Shown: positions 54,510 to 64,000 of the stretch, piece after piece
Numbering within the stretch: the stretch's first letter is position 1
Layout of the letters: each line of letters begins with the position of its first letter
Notes under the pieces: model-generated
The model's database searches: none
What the model saw: the letters and a program-made list of their open reading frames with translations, nothing else
Told to the model about the DNA's origin: nothing
Made by a program: the position numbers and the translations under genes
Source of the DNA: Palsa-883 sp963847615
Lineage (GTDB): Bacteria > Pseudomonadota > Alphaproteobacteria > Acetobacterales > Acetobacteraceae
Direction: 5' to 3'
NCBI GenBank assembly: GCA_963847615.1
Contig: CAWKAN010000020.1
Coordinates: forward strand, 675,038 to 739,037
DNA length: 64,000 nucleotides

Positions 54510-55448
54510 TCACGCCGCCCTCTCGACACGGTTGGGCCGCGCCAGCTCCTTCTGCCGGTCGAACTCGGCGCGCCGGCGGGCCAGCTCGTCGGGTGGGATG
54601 CGATCGAGGGTCAGGTAGTCCAGCTTCCAGTCGGCGCTGGCCGCCCAACGCAGCGGCGACTGCATGGTGGTGCGCGGCCCCACCGCCGATTCCAGCACGC
54701 GCAACGCGAACTCCAGTGTCTGCGCCTGCGACTCCGCGTCATGCGGCTTGCCGGCGCTGTTGCCGAGGGGAAAATCGCTGAACAGCAAGCGCGCCACGCC
54801 GGCGTGCTCGACGATGTCCTTGGCGCAGCCCATCACGATGGTCGGAATGCCGTTCGCCTCCAGGTGGCGGGCGACCAGGCTGACGGTCTGGTGGCAGACC
54901 GGGCAGTTCGGCACCAGGATCGCGGCCTCGGCGCCGTCGTCGCGGCAGCGGCGCAGGATCTCCGGCGCGTCGGTTTCGACCGTGACACGATGGCTGCGGT
55001 TGGTCGGTGCGCCATGGAAGCGTTGCGTCAACGCGCCGATCCGCCCGGCGGCGACCGCGCGCCGCAGGGCAGGCAGCGGGAACCATGTCCCGCTGTCGGT
55101 CGCCGTCGTGTGGGCGCGGTCGTAGCCGATATGGGAGATGCGCAGGTCGTGCGCCGCCGAGGTGTCGCCGGAATACGGCACATAGAACTTGGCACTGCCG
55201 TTGTACGGCGCGCCGGGCCCCTGATCGCCCTTGTCCGGCTGATACGGCGCCGCCGTCGTGATCAAGGCCACCCGCGCGTCGCGCAACGGCTTGCTCAGCG
55301 GCGTGAACGGCGCATCGATATGGTGCGCCCAGCGATACGGCGTGGTGTAGCCGATCGCCTGGTAGTAGTCGCGCGTGCGCTGCATGTAGGGGATGGGTGC
55401 ATCATAGTCCGGCGCGAAGCCGAGCCGAACGTCGAGATCGTCGTCCAT
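54510..55448 (-). CDS. Glycine/sarcosine/betaine reductase component B-like protein with Cys in place of selenocysteine
   Basis: 312 residues. The family motif appears as AAILVPNCPVCHQTVSLVAR with Cys182 and Cys185; in clostridial selenoprotein B the first position of this CxxC is selenocysteine. VALITTAAPYQPDKGDQGPG and TIVMGCAKDIVEHAGVARLL are further family blocks. AAAGGAG precedes the ATG at 55446-55448. Aerobic proteobacteria carry such homologues without the rest of the reductase; role probably a redox thiol or proline-reductase-like activity, unproven. No GrdA, GrdC or selenium genes are visible. Confidence 0.8.
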   Translation of the reverse strand: MDDDLDVRLGFAPDYDAPIPYMQRTRDYYQAIGYTTPYRWAHHIDAPFTPLSKPLRDARVALITTAAPYQPDKGDQGPGAPYNGSAKFYVPYSGDTSAAHDLRISHIGYDRAHTTATDSGTWFPLPALRRAVAAGRIGALTQRFHGAPTNRSHRVTVETDAPEILRRCRDDGAEAAILVPNCPVCHQTVSLVARHLEANGIPTIVMGCAKDIVEHAGVARLLFSDFPLGNSAGKPHDAESQAQTLEFALRVLESAVGPRTTMQSPLRWAASADWKLDYLTLDRIPPDELARRRAEFDRQKELARPNRVERAA

Positions 55449-55753
55449 GTCTGTCTCCTTTGCGCCAGACGGGCGCGGCGGCGCCTGTGGTTCGGTTGCT
55501 AGCTCACGCCGTGCGCGCCGTGTGTCAATGGTCTGCCTGCCGTGGACGCCGCCGCAAACCAGGTTCCTTCCCACATAGTGTGGTACCGCGAAAATTCTCG
55601 CCCCCGCGCGATTTTGCGGCGACATCAGTTACGGACCGGCCCCGGTGTGATGTCATCCGCCCCGGCGGTGTCGCGGGCGATCCGTTGCACCGGGTATGGA
55701 ATGACACGGCCTCTCCAGAACGCGGCGTGAAGCGGCAAGCCTGCAGCGTTGCC

Positions 55754-56608
55754 TTATCCCGCCCTGGGACGTTGCGCCTTGTGGAAGCCGACCATGCCGC
55801 CCCAGATGCTCTTGCTGCAGGTCACGTTGGTGAAGCCGACCAGGCGAAACACCTCGGACAATTCCTCCGGCGTGTAGAAATTGGTGATCGCGTCGTGGAA
55901 ATAATCGCAGCAATCCCTGGATGCCTCGGTCGATTCGAATATCAGTGCGGTCCAGGTCACCGAAAGGCGTAGGAAACGCACATAGAGCCATTCGACAAAC
56001 CGCGTGCTCGGCTTCAGCATATCGCAATGATAGAAGCTGCCGCCTGGCTTCAGTACCCGCAGGATCTCCGGCAACACCCTGTCCAGCTGCAGGTGGCGCG
56101 ATGCGGCCTGCAGCGTGACCAGATCGAACGAATTGTCCGGAAACGGCAGCTCGTGCACGTCATGGATCACGCTTTCGATTCGCACGCCGCGCTTCCCGGC
56201 GCGCGTCTGCCCCTCTTGCTGCATCTCCTTGCTGCGGTCGATCGCCGTGACAAAACCATCGGGCTGTTTCCGCAACAGTCGGAGCCCGATGTCGTTGGTT
56301 CCGGCGCAGACATCGAGCGCGCGGTATCCCGGTTGCAGCGCAATCGTCCTGACGAACTGCCAAACCCACAGTTCCCACAAGCCGAAGCTCGCGACAATGT
56401 TTCCCAGGCGGTAATATTTCGGCACATCCTCGAACACCTTGGGAATCAGCTCGCCCCAAGTGTGGGAAAACAGCGAGCGCCGATGCTGTTCGCGCTGATC
56501 GAACCGGGCCGGCGTCATCGCAACCGGCAGCTCGGCGGTCGCGGCGGCCAGCCACCGCTCGGCCTGCCGTGCCGGTCCAGTCTCCAGGTCCTGGTTTTCG
56601 TCGTCCAC
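55754..56608 (-). CDS. SAM-dependent methyltransferase, UbiE/COQ5-like
   Basis: 284 residues, class I methyltransferase. SAM motif I is YRALDVCAGTNDIGLRLLRK; motif II region is ELPFPDNSFDLVTLQAASRH; RVLKPGGSFYHCDMLKPS is motif III. The C-terminal YFHDAITNFYTPEELSEVFR and VTCSKSIWGGMVGFHKAQ match the UbiE/COQ5 menaquinone/ubiquinone family, though the gene is not in a quinone cluster and may act on another substrate. The small gene upstream ends three bases before its ATG. Confidence 0.85.
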   Translation of the reverse strand: MDDENQDLETGPARQAERWLAAATAELPVAMTPARFDQREQHRRSLFSHTWGELIPKVFEDVPKYYRLGNIVASFGLWELWVWQFVRTIALQPGYRALDVCAGTNDIGLRLLRKQPDGFVTAIDRSKEMQQEGQTRAGKRGVRIESVIHDVHELPFPDNSFDLVTLQAASRHLQLDRVLPEILRVLKPGGSFYHCDMLKPSTRFVEWLYVRFLRLSVTWTALIFESTEASRDCCDYFHDAITNFYTPEELSEVFRLVGFTNVTCSKSIWGGMVGFHKAQRPRAG

Positions 56609-56611
56609 GGA

Positions 56612-56890
56612 TTACTGCACCGTCACGGGCAGCCTGCCCGGGAGACGCGGCGCGCGGTTGCAGCAAGCCGCGTGGCACGAGCCGTCCGGATGCAAATGCG
56701 CCAGCTTGCGCGAACGACGCCGCTTCGCCTTGCGCGCGCGCAGCCTCGCCGCCGCATTGTGGCGCGACGGCGGCTCGACATCGCGGTCCGGCCTCGCCAC
56801 TTGTGCGCGGGCAAAGCGGATCATCCGGCGCACGGGAAACCCCGCCGCGACCTGTTGGAGTAGGTCCGCCACGACCAGCCCTTTGTGCAT
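56612..56890 (-). CDS. Small basic protein with Cys motif, upstream of the methyltransferase
   Basis: About 92 residues from MHKGLVVADLLQQVAAGFPV; an alternative start is at 56929. The middle is strongly basic (RLRARKAKRRRSRKLAHLHP) and the end has CHAACC. It runs into the methyltransferase start with a three-base gap, suggesting coupling. No family recognised; could be spurious, as GC-rich DNA favours such frames. Confidence 0.4.
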   Translation of the reverse strand: MHKGLVVADLLQQVAAGFPVRRMIRFARAQVARPDRDVEPPSRHNAAARLRARKAKRRRSRKLAHLHPDGSCHAACCNRAPRLPGRLPVTVQ

Positions 56891-57196
56891 CGCCGTACCA
56901 ATGCCTCTCCCCTCGCGCGACTCCAGCATAGCGCATTACGCCGCCATGCACATCGGTCAACCGGCCAGGTTTCGGCTCAGGGCAATCGGGGGAACGAAAG
57001 CAAGGCCGGGGCTTCGCCCCGGACTCCAGCAAGAGGCGCTGCCCCGCATGCTACCATTGGCAACCCCGCCAAGGGCGACGTCTCTGGTGGGGGGGCAGGG
57101 GCGGAACCCTGGCCCAGCTGCGCCCCGCCCGACCGCCCTGACCCAGGGCCGCGGCGGCTTGCGTTCATGCCGTGCCTGTCGCATGCCGGCCGGACC

Positions 57197-58222
57197 ATGT
57201 CCCCGCATCCCGCCACCTGGCTGAAACTGTTGCCGCAGGGTCTGTATTGCGAGCCGGGCGGCTTCTTCATCGATCCGCTGCGCGCGGTCGATCGCGCGGT
57301 GATCACCCACGCGCATTCCGACCACGCCCGCCCGGGCCATCGCCACGTGCTGGCCAGCCGCGAGACGCTGGCGCTGATGCGCGCGCGCCTGGGGCCCGAG
57401 CGGGCAGGGGCGGCGCAACAGCCACTCGACTGGAACGAGGTCCTGCACGTCGACGGGGTGGAACTCCGGCTGCTGCCGGCCGGGCACGTGCTGGGCAGCG
57501 CGCAGGTGGCGCTGACCTGGCGCGGCAGCCGCGCCGTGGTCAGCGGCGACTACAAGCGCCAGCCCGATCCCACCTGCCGCGGCTTCGAACCGATGGCGTG
57601 CGACGTCTTCGTCACCGAGGCCACCTTCGCCCTGCCGGTGTTCCGCCATCCGCCGGCGGACACCGAGATCGCGCGCCTGCTGGCCTCGGTGGCGTTGTTC
57701 CCGGAGCGCACGCATGTCGTCGGCTGCTACGCGCTGGGCAAATGCCAGCGGCTGATCGCGCTGCTGCGCGCCGCTGGGTGGGAGCGGCCGATCTTCCTGC
57801 ACGGCGCGCTGGCGCCGATGTGCGAGGTCTACGCCGCGCTGGGCCAACGGCTGGGCGAACTACCGGCGGCGACGGTGGCGGCGAAGCAGGCGATGGCCGG
57901 GGCGATCGTGCTGGCGCCGCCCGGCGCGGTGGCCGATCGCTGGGCGCGCCGGTTCGCCGATCCGGTGGCCGCGGTGGCCTCGGGCTGGATGGGCGTGCGC
58001 CAGCGGGCGAAGGCGCGCGGCGTGGAGCTGCCGCTGGTGATCTCCGACCATGCCGACTGGGACGAGCTGAACGCCACGATCGACGAGGTGGCCGCGCCCG
58101 AGGTCTGGGTGACGCACGGCCAGGAGGACGCGCTGATCCATGCCATGGGCCTGCGCGGCATCAAGGGGCGGGCGTTGCGGCTGGTCGGGTATGGCGAGGA
58201 GGACGAGGCCGCCGCGACCTGA
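57197..58222 (+). CDS. Ligase-associated DNA exonuclease (metallo-beta-lactamase, Exo-MBL)
   Basis: 341 residues. Metal motif THAHSDHARPGH with His38, His40, Asp42 and His43; further ligands in LPAGHVLGSAQVALTWRGSR and SGDYKRQPDPTCRGFE. The C-terminal ISDHADWDELNATIDEVAAP and VWVTHGQEDALIHAMGL are beta-CASP-type features of the ligase-associated exonuclease family. Start 57197 gives MSPHPATWLKLLPQGLYCEP, the family opening. The usual partners (ATP-dependent DNA ligase, Lhr-type helicase, MPP phosphoesterase) are not in the window. Confidence 0.88.
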   Translation: MSPHPATWLKLLPQGLYCEPGGFFIDPLRAVDRAVITHAHSDHARPGHRHVLASRETLALMRARLGPERAGAAQQPLDWNEVLHVDGVELRLLPAGHVLGSAQVALTWRGSRAVVSGDYKRQPDPTCRGFEPMACDVFVTEATFALPVFRHPPADTEIARLLASVALFPERTHVVGCYALGKCQRLIALLRAAGWERPIFLHGALAPMCEVYAALGQRLGELPAATVAAKQAMAGAIVLAPPGAVADRWARRFADPVAAVASGWMGVRQRAKARGVELPLVISDHADWDELNATIDEVAAPEVWVTHGQEDALIHAMGLRGIKGRALRLVGYGEEDEAAAT

Positions 58223-58778
58223 CGGCGGCGCGGCGGGCGGGGGGGGGATTCGGCGCGCCGATCTTGCCGGCCGCGTTGCGCCCCGGGCGCCACCGCGCCA
58301 CGTTGCATGGGCTCGGTTGTCTGTCGCCGCGCCCGCCAGCAGCACCGGGCAGCGCCGCCTCACGCCCTCCCGCGCGCCTTTCACCGCCTCCCGCCCCCTC
58401 TCCGTCAACGCCGAGCCTGACGCTATGGAAGGCAGTTAGGAATTCTTACACCAAACCACCCCTCGGCGCCACGCAAACTGCCGCCCCGCGAAGCATGGCC
58501 CGGCGAAGCCCTGGGGTCACCGCGCACGACCGAGGCGCTTTTTTCGTCCGCAAGCAAGATTTTAACACGGAGGAACAGGGAGGCAGCAGGAGGTCACGGA
58601 GAAGCGCCCCGCGACCGGCTGCACAGCCCGAAGTTCGACGCCTGCGGCGCTTCTCGCGCGTCAACAAGTCCAAAACCGTCACCCAGGCGCGGAGCGAACT
58701 CTCGACGGTATAAGACCGGCCGATACCGTTGCGGCCGCTGCTGGCATATGGTCCCTGCGGGACGAGTCGGAGACATGG
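58223..58778. other. Intergenic region with degenerate repeats
   Basis: Contains TTAACACGGAGGAACAGGGA and CAGCAGGAGGTCACGGAG (58561-58600), a purine-rich repeat style that also occurs at about 44877 (CACGGAGAAGCAGCGAGG...). No gene supported; no terminator after the Exo-MBL gene seen. Confidence 0.5.
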
Positions 58779-59027
58779 ATGAGCCATCTGCTGATCAACC
58801 AGTATCTCGGCGACCTCGATCGGCTTCGGAGGGTGTCGGGGGCCAGCCGTGAAACGGTGGTGCGCGAGGCATTCAAGGACCTGCTCAAGGCCTGGGGGCG
58901 CACGCTCGATCTGCAGTTCATCCCCGAACACGAATTCATCACCCCGACCAAGGTGACGACCGGTACCAAGTGCCGGTGTCCTGGCCTCCCGCGAGATCAA
59001 TGATCTGCTGCACCGGATCAAGCAGCC
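58779..59027 (+). pseudogene. 5' remnant of a type ISP restriction-modification enzyme gene
   Basis: ATG at 58779 opens SHLLINQYLGDLDRLRRVSG, ETVVREAFKDLLKAWGRTLD and LQFIPEHEFITPTK, the N-terminus seen in type ISP restriction/methylase polypeptides, which are over 1,000 residues long. After about 60 residues the similarity stops; the frame ends at 59003 and the inverted repeat of the GxxExxY unit begins at 59028. The remaining helicase and methylase domains are absent, so this is a true deletion remnant. Confidence 0.6.
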
Positions 59028-59491
59028 AAGAAATTTCAGCCACAGATGCACGCAGATGCACGCAGATGTTCCGTGCGGCTTCACAGACCGTGCGCCAAAG
59101 CACGGATCTTGAGGCGGGACTTGCCGAAGTTCAATAGCAGGCAGAGTTGCAGGCCGGTCGCCTTGAGGTCGTTGAGGCATTGCGCTGCGTGGGCGTTGTC
59201 CAACGCCTTGGTCGCTTTCAACTCGACGATGATGGTTCGCTCGACCAACAGATCGACTGCGTATTCCCCGACGACAATGCCGTCGTCCTGGACGGTGACC
59301 CCGTGCTGTTGTGCAACAACCAGGCCGGCCTTGCGCACCTCGTAGGCCAACGCATTCTCGTAGACCTTTTCCAGGAATCCGGACCGAGTGTGTTCAGAAC
59401 GCGGAATGCGCAACCAATGACACACTCCGACAGTCCGTTGACCCCGGTATCATCTGCGTGCATCTGCGTGCATCTGTGGCTGAAATTCCTT
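59028..59491. mobile_element. GxxExxY gene unit bounded by 41-base inverted repeats
   Basis: 59028-59068 and 59451-59491 are reverse complements with one mismatch. Each carries AATTTCAGCCACAGATGCAC and then CGCAGATGCACGCAGATG. They enclose only the GxxExxY gene. The unit lies immediately after a truncated restriction gene. No transposase is present and no target duplication could be identified, so mobility is inferred. Confidence 0.65.
59081..59463 (-). pseudogene. GxxExxY protein, one frameshift
   Basis: Family GxxExxY (PD-(D/E)XK-nuclease-like fold). The N-terminal part, LSECVIGCAFRVLNTLGP, is in one frame; the rest, GFLEKVYENALAYEVRKAGL, IVVGEYAVDLLVERTIIVEL, KATKALDNAHAAQCLNDLKA and GLQLCLLLNFGKSRLKIRAL, is in the next. 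A single missing G near 59385 explains this and restores the GxxExVY signature. The only in-frame ATG (59461-59463) lies inside the right inverted repeat. DLL...VELK is the nuclease-like core. About 125 residues, normal for the family. Confidence 0.8.
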
Positions 59492-59689
59492 GCCTTGCTT
59501 CGTTCGGTTGCGGCCTCGCCGGCAGCAGACCATGTGTGCCAGCCGGTGGTTAACATCCGATCAAGCAATGCGGTTGGCTTGGTCGATTTCCCCCCCTTGC
59601 CGCGTTGCGCCTGGTACCAAGCATTGAATTATACTGCTATCGAGCAGAAAGTGCCCCCGGCGGTGTCCCTGGTCCGGGCGTCGCGTTTG

Positions 59690-59920
59690 ACCAGATCGAC
59701 GATGTCGCGTCCGGCTCGATGTGCAGGTCACGAAACCCCTTCCAATCGCCCCTGAGCGGGTGATCGCCATAACCGGCCATAAACGCCATCACCCCCGATC
59801 AGCAGCAACAGGACGGCCGTGAACTCGTCCATGTCCTTTTCGCGCCCTTGCCGCGTCCTCGCCGCGCTTCGCCGCCCGTCTCACGTCACGCTTGAAGCGG
59901 CCGGACCGTCCCGGCGCCAT
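59690..59920 (-). pseudogene. yafQ: Degenerate YafQ-family mRNA interferase toxin
   Basis: ATG at 59918-59920, five bases after the antitoxin stop, opens MAPGRSGRFKRDVRRAAKRG, typical of YafQ. It then breaks through at least two shifts (KDMDEFTAVLLLLIGG; GDHPLRGDWKGFRDLHIEPD). After the HIEPD motif the family end (LLVYRI...F) is replaced by unrelated sequence. The catalytic His region is therefore lost or damaged, so this is a real pseudogene unless several errors coincide. Confidence 0.65.
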
Positions 59921-59924
59921 CACG

Positions 59925-60182
59925 TCAAATGCCCAAATCCTTGAACAGTGCGGCGCAGGTCGCGGACCGCTTGCCCTTGCCCTCGGCCAATTCCTTGATG
60001 GCAGCGCGACGTTCCCGGTTCGGGACCTTCACCTCGAACGGCAGGCGCTTCTCCTCCGCGACGCGGAGCAACAGCAGGCGGATCGCGTCGGAAATGGTCA
60101 GCCCCATTGCCGCCAAGGCAGCGGCGGCCCGCTCCTTGGTGGCGGTGTCAATCCGCGAGCGGACGACACTATCGGCGGTCAT
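59925..60182 (-). CDS. RelB/DinJ-family antitoxin
   Basis: 85 residues. Ribbon-helix-helix N-terminus SVVRSRIDTATKERAAAALA then MGLTISDAIRLLLLRVAEEK, followed by LPFEVKVPNRERRAAIKELA, the DinJ pattern. It would bind and neutralise a YafQ toxin and repress its own promoter. The toxin gene immediately downstream is degenerate, leaving an orphan antitoxin. It is divergent from gyrA across 242 bases. Confidence 0.88.
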   Translation of the reverse strand: MTADSVVRSRIDTATKERAAAALAAMGLTISDAIRLLLLRVAEEKRLPFEVKVPNRERRAAIKELAEGKGKRSATCAALFKDLGI

Positions 60183-60424
60183 GCGGCCCTCACGCGTGGC
60201 TGTAGCCCATATGTAGCTACAACGGCGCGAAACGCAAGCTGAAGCCCGCCCCCCGCCGCCCTCCAACCCCACAACAAGGGCAGGGGGCAAAATCGCCCGC
60301 ACCCCCTCGCCAGACGCCCCGAATCCCCCTATCTAAGCCCCGTGCCGCAGCGCAGCGAACCCGCCAGGCCCTCACACGGCCGACCAGCCGCCAGACCGGC
60401 CTGACCCCGAACCCCGAGCCAAGC

Positions 60425-63212
<2,788 letters not shown>

Positions 63213-63220
<8 letters not shown>

Positions 63221-63731
63221 GACCAAAGGCCGCATGCGCGTCGGCCTGTACCCGGGCACCTTCGACCCGGTCACCAACGGACATATCGACGTGATCGCCC
63301 GCGCCGCGCGGCTGATGGACCGGCTGGTGGTCGGCGTCGCCATCAACACCGGCAAGGGCCCGCTGTTCACGCTGGAGGAGCGGGTCGAACTGGTGACCGC
63401 CGAGATCGCCGCGATCGGCACCCCGAATGGCACGGTGATCGAGGTGCGGCCGTTCCAGGGCCTGCTGATCGACTTCGCCCGCCAGGTCGGTGCGGCCATG
63501 ATCGTGCGCGGCCTGCGCGCCGTCTCGGATTTCGACTACGAATTCCAGATGGCCGGCATGAACTATCGCATGGCGCCCGACATCGAGACGGTGTTCCTGA
63601 TGGCCAGCGAACGCCACCAGTTCATCGCCTCCCGCCTGGTGAAGGAGGTGGCGACACTGGGCGGCGACATCACCTCGTTCGTGCCGGCGCTGACCCTGGG
63701 ACGCACCCTGGCCCGCCTCAAGCAGACCTGA
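63213..63731 (+). CDS. coaD: Phosphopantetheine adenylyltransferase
   Basis: 172 residues, nucleotidylyl transferase. GLYPGTFDPVTNGHIDVI holds the T/HxGH active-site motif; RGLRAVSDFDYEFQMAGMN and the C-terminal IASRLVKEVATLGGD are CoaD-specific. Start 63213 (MAETKGRMRVG) has GGAGG upstream; the ATG at 63204 is too close to that site. The start lies 8 bases inside the gyrA stop, so translation is coupled. It transfers AMP to 4'-phosphopantetheine in CoA synthesis. Confidence 0.95.
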
Positions 63732-64000
63732 GCAAAGCAAGGCCGGGAGCCCCGCGCTTTCGTCGCTCGCCCGCTTGCCCTGCGGGCCGCGCCGCCTTCG
63801 ATCCCTGCCGGCAGCACGGACCGAAGCGGCAAGCCGCGTCATACCAACGGCCCTATCGGATGACCGATCGGCCGGCGTTGGGCCGTCGGTATGAGTTTTG
63901 GTTTGGCGCGCGGCCGCACGCAACTTCCCCGGGGCAACCCCGCGTGCGATACCGGCGGCCCGAAATGATGGAAGGGTCATCATTTCGGGCCGCTGGTATC
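63732..64000. repeat. Downstream region with dispersed repeat (family B), copy 2
   Basis: From about 63864 the sequence matches 30200-30338 (GCCGTCGGTATGAG...). The last 53 bases (63948-64000) form a palindrome: GATACCGGCGGCCCGAAATG, central GATGGAAGGGTCATC, inverted arm to GCTGGTATC at the window edge. A further short palindrome (ATACCAACGGCC / GGGCCGTCGGTAT) lies at 63842-63892. No gene between coaD and the edge. Confidence 0.75.

Noticed and set aside
9006..59463. Programmed frameshifting as an explanation for the many broken genes
   Set aside because: Shifts occur in both directions, in unrelated genes, without a common slippery sequence or downstream structure.

Overview
This window looks like a high-GC (roughly 68-70%, by eye) alphaproteobacterial chromosome segment, most likely Acetobacterales (Acetobacteraceae or a close relative). 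Supporting this are the gyrA-coaD pair, the DUF2889, DUF6134 and DUF4142 proteins, the TRAP and ABC uptake systems, and the dispersed GC-rich palindromes between genes. The taxonomic call is inference; no rRNA or tRNA gene was seen.

Layout. 1-6.2 kb: a minus-strand sugar-uptake and catabolism operon (binding protein, two permeases, FGGY kinase, isomerase cut by the left edge) with two FNR/FixK-like boxes. 6.3-7.7 kb: a ParA-like ATPase plus coiled-coil protein beside six 14-bp tandem repeats. 7.7-14.3 kb: a DUF4142 lipoprotein, a periplasmic protein, DUF2889 and two tandem FAD amine/amino-acid oxidoreductases. 14.5-23.1 kb: aldo/keto reductase, a peptide-type ABC importer without ATPases, two luciferase-like monooxygenases, a GntR regulator and an alpha/beta hydrolase. 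23.3-24.6 kb: a BPSL0067-family amidase-like gene overlapping a secreted STY0301-like partner. 24.8-29.5 kb: N-acyl-D-amino-acid deacylase and a complete TRAP transporter. 29.6-34.8 kb: an IS630 element between two diverged copies of an N-carbamoylase-3'-end/small-protein unit, then N-carbamoyl-D-amino-acid hydrolase and a dihydropyrimidinase/allantoinase-like gene. 35-37.8 kb: prpD and prpC. 38.7 kb: a Lys/Ala-rich histone-H1-like protein. 39.3-42.3 kb: otnC, otnK and a glycosyltransferase. 42.6-44.7 kb: an HGGxSTGPRT protein with intragenic repeats and its partner. 45.6-47.8 kb: a lower-GC island (XRE regulator, DUF4258-like, unknown enzyme-like protein). 48-56.9 kb: DUF6134, a secreted peptide, a ThDP enzyme, a nucleoside transporter, a CaiB CoA-transferase, a GrdB-like protein and a methyltransferase. 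57.2-60.2 kb: Exo-MBL nuclease, a type ISP restriction remnant, a GxxExxY gene bounded by 41-bp inverted repeats, and a dinJ/yafQ module with a broken toxin. 60.4-63.7 kb: gyrA and coaD.

Metabolic theme. Many genes serve uptake and breakdown of small organic nitrogen and carbon compounds: hydantoin/carbamoyl/acyl-D-amino acids, D-amino acids, propionate via methylcitrate, and four-carbon sugar acids.

Caveat. At least 15 otherwise well-conserved genes contain one or more single-base frameshifts, several at G or C runs. Unpolished sequence is the simplest explanation, so entries typed as pseudogene because of a frameshift may be intact in the real genome. Genuine remnants (yafQ, type ISP, the N-carbamoylase copy) are marked as such.
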